Assembly (NCBI RefSeq): GCF_000633595.2
Contig: NZ_JIBU02000013.1
Coordinates: 1-64,000, forward strand
Source of the DNA: Clostridium drakei
Lineage (GTDB): Bacteria; Bacillota; Clostridia; Clostridiales; Clostridiaceae
Length of the DNA: 64,000 nt
Direction of reading: 5' to 3'
Below, in pieces: positions 57,221-64,000 of this stretch; position 1 is the first letter of the stretch, and the number at the start of each line of letters is the position of its first letter. The notes below the pieces were generated by a model. The model searched no databases. It had not been told where the DNA came from and worked only from the letters and a program-made list of their open reading frames with translations. A program made the position numbers and the translations under genes.

Positions 57221-57250
57221 TTACTCCACTTCACTCCACTTTTAACCACT
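57221..57250 (-). promoter_or_regulatory. MraZ operator: three tandem 10-bp repeats
   Basis: On the minus strand AGTGGTTAAA, AGTGGAGTGA, AGTGGAGTAA run head to tail with exact 10-bp period, beginning 24 bp before the mraZ start codon. MraZ in other bacteria binds short G-rich repeats (TGGGN-type or AAGTG-type) spaced one helical turn apart, so this fits an autoregulatory site. Confidence 0.8.
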
Positions 57251-57514
57251 AATTTTACATATTCTATATTAACATAAAAATTCCTTCTTTGTCTAAAATA
57301 ATTTTAATTATTTTTTTAAGGGAATTAAAATTATTTTTCACTATTATTCGATAACATCTACTTTAATGTTCCAATAAACAATACTAAAATAGATTACAAT
57401 AAAAATTATATTACTACTTAATTCGCTATAATTTTAAATAAAGCACTCAACTTTAACACATACAAAGCCTCGATTTAATAAACATAATGCACTTTTTAGA
57501 GAACAATTGATAGG
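57251..57514. other. Divergent intergenic region mraZ/ychF
   Basis: No gene. It should hold the mraZ promoter (a TAGACA-like -35 near 57293-57288 with an A/T-rich -10 about 17-18 bp on; weak) and a 15-bp A/T-rich inverted repeat AAAATAATTTTAATT/AATTAAAATTATTTT (57295-57309 and 57323-57337), possibly an UP element or cruciform. The rest is featureless A/T-rich DNA. Confidence 0.5.
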
Positions 57515-57543
57515 TTGAAATACCTTCATTTGTAGAGTATAAT
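57515..57543 (+). promoter_or_regulatory. Promoter of ychF
   Basis: TTGAAA (57515-57520), 17-bp spacer, TATAAT (57538-57543), about 55 bp upstream of the start codon. Confidence 0.85.
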
Positions 57544-57598
57544 TTAATAGAAAAAATTTAAGTTTTTTATAATATATAATTGAAAGGAATGTACATAA

Positions 57599-58699
57599 AT
57601 GAAACTTGGAATCGTAGGATTACCTAATGTAGGTAAAAGTACTTTATTTAATGCTATAACAAAAGCTGGAGCTGAATCTGCTAACTATCCTTTCTGCACT
57701 ATAGAGCCTAATGTAGGTGTAGTTAGTGTTCCTGATAAAAGATTGGATGTTCTTGAAAAAATGTATAATTCTAGAAAGAAGGTATACACTGCAATAGAAT
57801 TTTATGATATTGCAGGATTGGTTAAAGGAGCAAGTAAAGGAGAAGGTCTTGGAAATAAATTCTTATCTCATATTAGAGAAGTAGAATCCATAGTTCATGT
57901 AGTAAGATGTTTCGATGATCCTAATGTAGTTCATGTAGATGGTTCTATAGATCCTATTCGTGATATTGAAACTATAAATCTGGAGCTTATATTTTCAGAC
58001 ATAGAAGTAATGGACAGAAGAATTGAAAAAATTGTTAAGCTTGCTAAAAGTGGAAGTAGCAAAGAAGCTAAAGCTGAATATGAATTAATGCTTAAAGTTA
58101 AAAAACATCTTGAAGACGGTAAGCCAGTTAGAACTTTAGAGTTAACTGAAGATGAAAGCGAAATCGTTAAAGGATATTTTCTACTTACAACAAAACCAGT
58201 ATTATATATAGGAAATATTTCTGAAGATGATTTAATTTCTGGTAATATAGAAAATGATTATGTTAAGAAAGTTAAAGAATATGCTTCTAAAGAAAATTCT
58301 GAAGTAATAGTTATTTCAGCAAAAATAGAAGAAGAGCTTTCTACTCTTGAAGATGATGAAAAGAAAGAAATGCTTGAAGAATATGGACTTGATGAAGCTG
58401 GATTGGATAAGCTAATACATGCAAGTTATAAGCTTCTAGGCCTTATGAGTTTCTTAACTGCTGGTGTTCAAGAAGTTAGAGCATGGACAGTAAAAAATGG
58501 GACAAAAGCACCTAAAGCTGCTGGCAAAATCCATACAGATATTGAAAGAGGATTTATAAGAGCTGAAATAGTATCTTATGACAAACTTGTAGAGTGTGGA
58601 TCTGAAGCTGCTGCAAAAGAAAAAGGTTACTTTAGACTTGAAGGAAAAGACTACATCATGCAAGATGGAGACATTGTTAACTTTAGATTCAATGTGTAG
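57599..58699 (+). CDS. ychF: Redox-regulated ATPase YchF (OLA1 family)
   Basis: Obg-like P-loop NTPase that prefers ATP and binds ribosomes. G1 GLPNVGKSTLFNAIT at 6-20, G3 DIAGLVKGASKGEGLGNKFL near 69-88, coiled-coil insertion (about 125-200) and C-terminal TGS-like domain (YKLLGLMSFLTAG, near 280). 366 residues, the standard length. Monocistronic with its own promoter. Confidence 0.98.
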   Translation: MKLGIVGLPNVGKSTLFNAITKAGAESANYPFCTIEPNVGVVSVPDKRLDVLEKMYNSRKKVYTAIEFYDIAGLVKGASKGEGLGNKFLSHIREVESIVHVVRCFDDPNVVHVDGSIDPIRDIETINLELIFSDIEVMDRRIEKIVKLAKSGSSKEAKAEYELMLKVKKHLEDGKPVRTLELTEDESEIVKGYFLLTTKPVLYIGNISEDDLISGNIENDYVKKVKEYASKENSEVIVISAKIEEELSTLEDDEKKEMLEEYGLDEAGLDKLIHASYKLLGLMSFLTAGVQEVRAWTVKNGTKAPKAAGKIHTDIERGFIRAEIVSYDKLVECGSEAAAKEKGYFRLEGKDYIMQDGDIVNFRFNV

Positions 58700-58719
58700 A
58701 ATGCTCATATTATAATAAA

Positions 58720-58996
58720 TACATTATGACACAACTTTTTAGGCGGAGTCCGCATCTCTAGATATATGGTGTATAAAAGCCAACCGTTTATTAAGAAGCT
58801 CTAATGCCAAAAATTTAAAAAATCCCTACCCGCTCAAATGTCCCGTTCTGGGACTTTCGCGGCTTGAATCGTCCTGATTCAAATTACGAGATTTTTTAAA
58901 TTTTTAGCATAAGAGCTTCTAAAATTCACTCAAAAGCTTTCATACACCATATATCTAGAATGCTTCCTCCGCCTAAAAAATTGTGTAGTAAATGTA
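58720..58996. repeat. Nested palindromic element (MITE-like or structured RNA)
   Basis: About 260 bp between convergent genes that folds nearly end to end. Outer arms of 20 bp with one mismatch (58729-58748 and 58967-58986, ACACAA at the tips) can be stretched outward to about 58720/58996; then an 18-bp perfect arm pair (58757-58774 and 58942-58959, core CTAGATATATGGTGTAT); then a 31-bp pair with two mismatches (58794-58824 and 58890-58920). The centre has two small hairpins, GTCCC-GTTCT-GGGAC (58840-58854) and TTGAATC-GTCCT-GATTCAA (58864-58882), enclosed by CCGC/GCGG. There is no open reading frame. It looks like a miniature inverted-repeat element or a mobile structured RNA rather than a plain terminator. 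Confidence 0.8.
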
Positions 58997-59122
58997 ACAC
59001 TTCTAATTATGATGAATTGCTAACATCACTTATGACAATATAATCATATATCACGGAATAAAAGTTAAAATCCAAACTTCCACTGAACTCTTGCATAGTA
59101 TTATGCGTAATGTGAAAATTTT

Positions 59123-61432
59123 TTATCTACTTTTTTTATGCCTTCTAGTGTATTTTTTTAGCTCTTTACTTAATTCATCCATAATTTCATTGTAGCCGGA
59201 ATTTTCTATTCCCATTAGCACCTCTACAGCATCTTTCACACAGCTCATAGAATATATGTGAAAATTGCCATTTTTAATTTCTTCTTCTATTTCTTTATTT
59301 AAAACAATATTATTTAAATTAGATTCTGGAACTAAAACTCCCTTGTCTTTTATTGTGTCCTTTAATTTACATACCTTGAAGAAGCCCTCTATTTTTTCAT
59401 TTACTCCTCCTATAGGCTGTACTTTTCCAAATTGATTTATAGATCCTGTAACTGATATATTTTGTTTTATCCCTATTTTACTTAAAGCTGATATCATGGA
59501 TACTACTTCCGCTACAGATGCACTATCTCCATCTACTGTGCCATATATTTGTTCAAAGCTTAAATGAAAATCTACAGGTATCTTTTCATAACCACCTATA
59601 AGATTGCTTATATATCCTTTTAATGTGCTTATGGCTTTATTGTGTATATCTCCACTTAAATTACTTTCTTTTTGTACATCTATTATATTTCCTTCTCCTT
59701 TATAACAACAACAAGTTATTCTTATAGGTTTCCCAAAGCTGCAGTACCCTGTGTCTATAACAGATAAACCATTTACTTGACCTATTTGCTTTCCTATTAC
59801 ATTTATAAGTATCTTGTTATCTTTATAGTTTTCATTTATTTCTTTTTCTACTGTTTCTTCAGTATATACTGTATCTATTATATCTTTTTGCTCTATTTTA
59901 TCTCTATTATCTTCCTCCACTTTATTATTAGAAATTGTAAGTACTCTATTTAATTCATAATCATCTATATAAAATTTATTTTTATTTTCAGCTTTTCTAG
60001 ATAAAAATTTAGCTAACTCTGTTACACCTTCCTGAGACAGATGATAAAAATTGTTGATTCTACACATATTATATATTTTTATTAAGAAAGATTTTTTTGT
60101 TTCCTCATTAATATCTAATAAAGATTTATATTCAGCTCTAACTTTAAAAACTTTTTTAAAATCTTCGTCGTAATTGTATAAAAGATTATAAAGATTATAG
60201 TCACCTATAATTATTATCTTTTCATTAAATTTAACAGGTTCTGGCTTTAGACCATTTAAATTTAAAAACTCCAAATATCCTCTATTATAATCTAAATCTA
60301 CTTTACCACTCATAATAGATTTTTTTAAATGATAATATGCTGAAGGATTATTTAAAAGACTATTTGCTCTAACTATAACGCATCCACCATTTGCCTTTAA
60401 AAGTGATCCTGGTTTCATTAAATTTATATCTGTAATATATGACCCATTTTTATTTTCATATTCTATGCTTCCAAGCAGATTATTTACACTAGGATCTTCT
60501 TCAAATATTACAGGTGGTTCATTATTTTCACTATTATCCACTAAAACATTTATCATATATTTATATATTTCATCATTTATTTCCTCTTCATCATCTTCAT
60601 AATTCATAGAATATATTTCTTTAACATTCTCTTCTATTTGAGCGCAAATATTATTTAAAAACTCTATAATATCCTTGCTATCTCTAAACTTTTGAAAATA
60701 TTCTTCTTTAATATTTTCTGTTTTTCCAATATAATAATCATCTATAAATCCTTTTATCCTTTCAATTCCTGATTGTTCTATATTTTTTAATTCTTCCAAA
60801 ACTTTTTGAGCATCCTTCTTTAAGCTGCTAGCATTATTTAATATCTTTTCTTTCTTTTCATTTTCTAACTTTTCATATTCACCCTCATTCATAACTTCTT
60901 CTTTATCCTTCATTGGAATGAAGGTAAATCCGTTTTGAGTTGCTCTAATAGTAAATCCTTGTTCTTCAGAATCCTTTAATAACTTATTAATTAAATCAGA
61001 TCTTCTTTTATGGATACTTTCAATTATTTCTTCCTTTTCACTATTAGTTGAATCAGTATAAAATTCATAAGTTATTTCTGAATATATTTTTTGTATTTTT
61101 TCTAAAGTTTCTTTTAGAACTTTTCCTTTACCAGCCATTAAAAATAATACCTTAGGACACTTCTCATCATCTTCTATGACATAGCATATATCAACTAGCT
61201 TTTGCTTAAACTTTAAATTTCCCTTTACAAATTTTATGATTTCTTCCAATTTATCTTTTGAAAAATCGTCTATTAAATAAACATTATACCCCTCTTTATC
61301 TATTTCTAAAGCCATCTTTAATTTTTTATACATTTCATTATCATCAGGCATATGGTAGCTATCTTCTTTCAATTCTGCATTTTCAAACTCAAATTTATAT
61401 ACAATTTCTTCAGCTGTCAATTCTCTATGCAT
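59123..61432 (-). CDS. Lon-like S16 protease with degenerate ATPase motifs
   Basis: 769 residues. The C-terminal S16 protease domain is intact: catalytic Ser at 637 in GDSASVA and Lys at 680 in VNEKIEG, 43 residues apart as in Lon. The N-terminal AAA region aligns with LonB/YcbZ-type proteins (GYNVYLI near 48-54, then LMAGKGK near 98-104) but the Walker A stretch GxxGxGKS is replaced by DDFSKDKLE (about 55-63), and the Walker B-like GGCVIVRAN has lost its Asp. It has a coiled middle (180-260). No membrane segments are seen. Probably an ATP-independent or otherwise powered peptidase; substrates unknown. RBS AAGGAGGATG precedes the ATG. Confidence 0.88.
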   Translation of the reverse strand: MHRELTAEEIVYKFEFENAELKEDSYHMPDDNEMYKKLKMALEIDKEGYNVYLIDDFSKDKLEEIIKFVKGNLKFKQKLVDICYVIEDDEKCPKVLFLMAGKGKVLKETLEKIQKIYSEITYEFYTDSTNSEKEEIIESIHKRRSDLINKLLKDSEEQGFTIRATQNGFTFIPMKDKEEVMNEGEYEKLENEKKEKILNNASSLKKDAQKVLEELKNIEQSGIERIKGFIDDYYIGKTENIKEEYFQKFRDSKDIIEFLNNICAQIEENVKEIYSMNYEDDEEEINDEIYKYMINVLVDNSENNEPPVIFEEDPSVNNLLGSIEYENKNGSYITDINLMKPGSLLKANGGCVIVRANSLLNNPSAYYHLKKSIMSGKVDLDYNRGYLEFLNLNGLKPEPVKFNEKIIIIGDYNLYNLLYNYDEDFKKVFKVRAEYKSLLDINEETKKSFLIKIYNMCRINNFYHLSQEGVTELAKFLSRKAENKNKFYIDDYELNRVLTISNNKVEEDNRDKIEQKDIIDTVYTEETVEKEINENYKDNKILINVIGKQIGQVNGLSVIDTGYCSFGKPIRITCCCYKGEGNIIDVQKESNLSGDIHNKAISTLKGYISNLIGGYEKIPVDFHLSFEQIYGTVDGDSASVAEVVSMISALSKIGIKQNISVTGSINQFGKVQPIGGVNEKIEGFFKVCKLKDTIKDKGVLVPESNLNNIVLNKEIEEEIKNGNFHIYSMSCVKDAVEVLMGIENSGYNEIMDELSKELKKYTRRHKKSR

Positions 61433-61777
61433 ATCCCATCCTCCTTTTATCGCTTACTATAATAATATTCTTAAAATTATTATTTAGGCACAAAAAATTA
61501 AAAAACCGTTAATTAGTTTTTATCATTTTATTTTTAAATTTGAATTTTCTTATCACATTGCATATAATAGTACTATAATTTAAAACTTTTTTGACAAAGT
61601 ATAAGTTTATTTAGTATACTTATAGCGTATATGTACATCCAATGATAAGTGTGAATTATATTATAAAAAAACATAATACTATGTTATAAATACACTATCT
61701 AAATTTAAAGCTATACGGATTGAAACAGCTGAAAAACTCAGCATTCCATAAAATTTAAACGTAAAGGAGTTATTACC
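61433..61777. other. Divergent intergenic region with a promoter and 150-nt leader
   Basis: 345 bp with no gene. It holds the plus-strand promoter at 61591-61620 and then a leader of about 150 nt before the small basic protein gene, with short possible stems (for example CAGCTGAAAAACTCAGC-type pairing near 61725-61742). I recognise no known riboswitch. The promoter of the Lon-like gene must lie in the left part but no convincing hexamers are visible. Confidence 0.5.
61591..61620 (+). promoter_or_regulatory. Promoter of the small basic protein gene
   Basis: TTGACA (61591-61596), 18-bp spacer, TATACT (61615-61620). Confidence 0.75.
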
Positions 61778-62182
61778 ATGAGTTTTAAAGAAAAAATTGC
61801 TCAATACTACACAAAGTCTTATTTTAAAAAATATGGTGACAGACTTACTCAAGTACAAGGAACCGTAGTATCTGTTAAAATTACTGAAAAAACTATATTG
61901 TGGATATTCCATAAATTAAATGTAACCCTTTTGGTAAGACCTGAGAGAAGTAAAAATGTTGTAAAATGTTCTTATATGAAAAATAGGTGGTTTAAGAAAC
62001 CAGAATTTGTAACTATATCTCAAGGAAATTTAGTTTTGGTTCAAGGTTTAAAAGGTAAAAAAGGTAAAGAAAATAGAGAACAAATCGAACTTATTAATAT
62101 AAGAAATATTACAACAAAAAAAGACTTAGTACCTATGGATGGAAAACCTCAAAGGACGCAAAGGGTTCAAAGAATCAAATAA
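61778..62182 (+). CDS. Small basic hypothetical protein
   Basis: 134 residues, strongly basic, especially the tail (DGKPQRTQRVQRIK). RBS AAAGGAG nine bases before the ATG. The region 20-110 reads like a small beta-rich fold (VQGTVVSVKITEKTILWIFHKLNVTLLVRPER...NLVLVQGLKGKKGKENREQIELINIRNI), reminiscent of OB-type domains, so nucleic-acid binding is conceivable. I do not recognise the family. Own promoter and terminator; convergent with the P-type ATPase. Confidence 0.75.
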   Translation: MSFKEKIAQYYTKSYFKKYGDRLTQVQGTVVSVKITEKTILWIFHKLNVTLLVRPERSKNVVKCSYMKNRWFKKPEFVTISQGNLVLVQGLKGKKGKENREQIELINIRNITTKKDLVPMDGKPQRTQRVQRIK

Positions 62183-62184
62183 AG

Positions 62185-62216
62185 GATAGAATTGCTAATG
62201 CAATTCTATCTTTTTT
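62185..62216. terminator. Bidirectional terminator
   Basis: 11-bp perfect stem GATAGAATTGC/GCAATTCTATC, loop TAAT, then TTTTTT on the plus strand; between convergent genes, with A-rich flank usable from the minus side. Confidence 0.88.
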
Positions 62217-62217
62217 A

Positions 62218-64000
62218 TTATTTAAAGTATAAGTATAAGCTATTAGTTAATGCTATTATACCTGAGAAAAATATTACAATTCCCCATTGAATTAAATTTA
62301 AAGCTGCAGTATGGAATACCATTTGCATAAATGGTATGTATAATACACATATAAGCATAGCCATTGATATAGTTACAGCTCCAAGTAAATAAATATTTGT
62401 AAATAAATTTATTTGAAATATAGAATGTTCTTCTGATCTACACTCAAACACATGTATCAACTGTGATATTATTAAAGTACATAACGCTAATGTCCTGCAG
62501 GTTTTTAGGTTATATCCATAAAATTTTCCTACCATGAAGGCTAATATTGTACATACTCCAATTAAGGTTCCCCTTATAACTATTTTTTCACTTAAACCTC
62601 TTGCAAATATGCTTTCATTTTTAGGTCTAGGTTTTCCAATCATTATATCCTCATTAGCTGGGTCCACTCCTAATGCTATAGCTGGCAACCCATCTGTTGC
62701 CAGATTTACTAGTAAAATTTGTATAGGTAAAAGTGGTGTATCTAAATAAAATAGAGAAGATAAAAACATGGTAAGTACTTCTCCTAAATTACAAGAAAGC
62801 AGGTACCTTATAAATTTTCTTATATTATAGTAAATAACTCTTCCCTCTTCCACTGCTGCCACAATAGTTGCAAAATTATCATCTAAAAGTATCATAGAAG
62901 AAGCCTCTTTAGTTACATCTGTACCTGATATTCCCATAGATATACCTATATCAGCTTCCTTAACTGCGGGTGCATCATTTACTCCATCTCCAGTCATAGC
63001 TACAATTCTATTTTTTGATTTAAACGCCTTTACAATCCTTAGTTTATGATTAGGACTTACTCTAGCAAATACAGATACTCTCTCAACCAATTCTTCTAAT
63101 TTCTTATCGCTTATTTTGTCCAACTCTTCACCAGTTATGACCTGTGATTGATCCTTACAAATATCTAGTTCCTTACCTATAGCAAAAGCTGTGTTTTTAT
63201 GATCTCCAGTTATCATTACTGCCCTTATTCCTGCCATTTTGCATTTTAAAACTGCATCTTTAGCTTCCTTTCTAGGTGGATCTATAATTCCTGCAACACC
63301 TAAAAACACAAGATTGTCTTCTAATGATTTTCCTCTTACAATCCCCTTATCCTTGTATGCACCTGCTATGCATCTTAGTGCATTAAAGGACATATTTTCT
63401 ACAGCTTTTTCTACTTTTTCTTTGTAACTTGACGTAAATAATCTTACCTCACCTCTATATAAGATATATTTACATCTACGTATTATTCTTTCTGGTGCTC
63501 CTTTTACATAACAAGTTTCTTTTGTACCTTCTCTCATTATTACAGACATCATTTTTCTATCAGAATCAAATGGAATATCATATACCCTATTTGCTTTAAC
63601 TAAAAAATTTTTTAGTTCACTACCATCTTTAAAAAGAACTTTAATTAAAGCTGTTTCTGTAGGATCTCCAAACAAACTTTTTGAAATATTCTTTTCCTTA
63701 AAATCAAAATTACAATCATTACAATATGTAAAAGCTTTCTTCAATAATAAATTTTCAGGAATTGAATCTTCATCTACTTTATATATTTTTTCATTAAAAT
63801 ACATGGCCTTTACTGCCATTTTGTTTTCTGTTAAAGTCCCGGTTTTATCACTGCAAATAATAGAAGTACATCCTAGTGTTTCAACTGCTGGAAGTTTTCT
63901 AACTAAAGCATTCCTTCTAAGCATTCTTGAAACTCCAAGTGCTAAAGCTACCGTAACTATAGCTGGAAGACCTTCTGGAATAGCTGCAACGGCTAAGCTT
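62218..64000 (-). CDS. Calcium-type P-type ATPase (partial, continues past window end)
   Basis: P2-type cation ATPase, 3' part only. The open frame runs to the window edge: before the first ATG (63924) it reads AAIPEGLPAIVTVALALGVSR, the conserved M4 segment with the PEGL ion-site motif, so the real gene starts beyond 64000. Visible parts: phosphorylation motif DKTGTLT, nucleotide domain with KGAPE, hinge TGDGVNDAPAVKEADIGISMG, and M5-M10 with NLATDGLPAIALGVDP. About 593 residues are visible of an expected 850-900. PEGL plus NLATDGLPA fit Ca2+ pumps (YloB/PacL-like). Confidence 0.93.
   Translation of the reverse strand, partial: SLAVAAIPEGLPAIVTVALALGVSRMLRRNALVRKLPAVETLGCTSIICSDKTGTLTENKMAVKAMYFNEKIYKVDEDSIPENLLLKKAFTYCNDCNFDFKEKNISKSLFGDPTETALIKVLFKDGSELKNFLVKANRVYDIPFDSDRKMMSVIMREGTKETCYVKGAPERIIRRCKYILYRGEVRLFTSSYKEKVEKAVENMSFNALRCIAGAYKDKGIVRGKSLEDNLVFLGVAGIIDPPRKEAKDAVLKCKMAGIRAVMITGDHKNTAFAIGKELDICKDQSQVITGEELDKISDKKLEELVERVSVFARVSPNHKLRIVKAFKSKNRIVAMTGDGVNDAPAVKEADIGISMGISGTDVTKEASSMILLDDNFATIVAAVEEGRVIYYNIRKFIRYLLSCNLGEVLTMFLSSLFYLDTPLLPIQILLVNLATDGLPAIALGVDPANEDIMIGKPRPKNESIFARGLSEKIVIRGTLIGVCTILAFMVGKFYGYNLKTCRTLALCTLIISQLIHVFECRSEEHSIFQINLFTNIYLLGAVTISMAMLICVLYIPFMQMVFHTAALNLIQWGIVIFFSGIIALTNSLYLYFK

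Overview
This window is a low-GC (about 30% by eye) stretch of a spore-forming, diaminopimelate-type anaerobic Firmicute, most likely Clostridium sensu stricto. The reasons are spo0A, spoIVB, the whole spoIIIA operon, spoVD/spoVE, a meso-DAP-type MurE (DNPR motif) with dapF, arginine deiminase and A/T-rich codon use. The species cannot be resolved by reading. Almost everything is on the minus strand, so genes are best read from high to low coordinates. I see no rRNA, tRNA, CRISPR array or insertion-sequence transposase.

Layout in transcription order: (1) 64000-61433, the end of a Ca2+-type P-type ATPase, a small basic protein on the plus strand and a Lon-like protease with a ruined P-loop; then a 260-bp nested palindrome (58720-58996) next to ychF. 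(2) 57300-42176, the dcw cell-wall/division cluster mraZ-rsmH-ftsL-spoVD-murE-murF-mraY-spoVE-divIB, a DUF881-sbp-DUF881 trio, and ylmE-sepF-ylmG-ylmH-divIVA. murD, murG, murC and ftsA/ftsZ are not in it. Three 10-bp repeats upstream of mraZ look like the MraZ operator. (3) 42066-37444, a DHQ-synthase-like protein lacking its catalytic histidines, mtnN, a DksA/TraR-type protein, lspA, rluD, and pyrR-uraA behind a PyrR attenuator. (4) 36010-29908, an amidase, an RlmL-type methyltransferase, rqcH (plus strand), dapF and a lipoprotein. (5) 29801-23165, a compact type IV pilus operon (pilB, pilC, a major-type pilin, four minor pilin-like proteins, pilM/N/O-like genes). pilC seems to start at an AUA codon. 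(6) 22952-20841, a peptidase, efp and a zinc-ribbon protein. (7) 20693-15522, spoIIIAA-AH. (8) 15378-4411, yqhY(asp23)-nusB-xseA-xseB-ispA-[OLE RNA]-oapA-dxs-tlyA-nadK-argR-argR-recN. (9) spoIVB, spo0A and, behind its own strong promoter, arcA.

The most striking item is the roughly 620-nt gene-free, GC-richer stretch between ispA and a small membrane-protein gene (about 11242-11860, minus strand). Position, size, closing long-range helix and the downstream multi-pass membrane protein with a DxxxD motif identify it as an OLE RNA (ornate, large, extremophilic) with its partner OapA. It has its own near-consensus promoter. OLE is a known class, one of the largest structured bacterial non-coding RNAs, whose biochemical job is still unsettled. 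Here it sits among isoprenoid (ispA, dxs), DNA repair (xseAB, recN) and arginine-regulator genes.

Other items of interest are a tandem argR pair whose second copy has lost a conserved arginine-pocket Asp, a SigH promoter with an overlapping 0A box before spo0A, a long structured region after spo0A, an ARG-box-like palindrome before arcA, and two enzymes (DHQ-synthase-like and Lon-like) that look catalytically remodelled.
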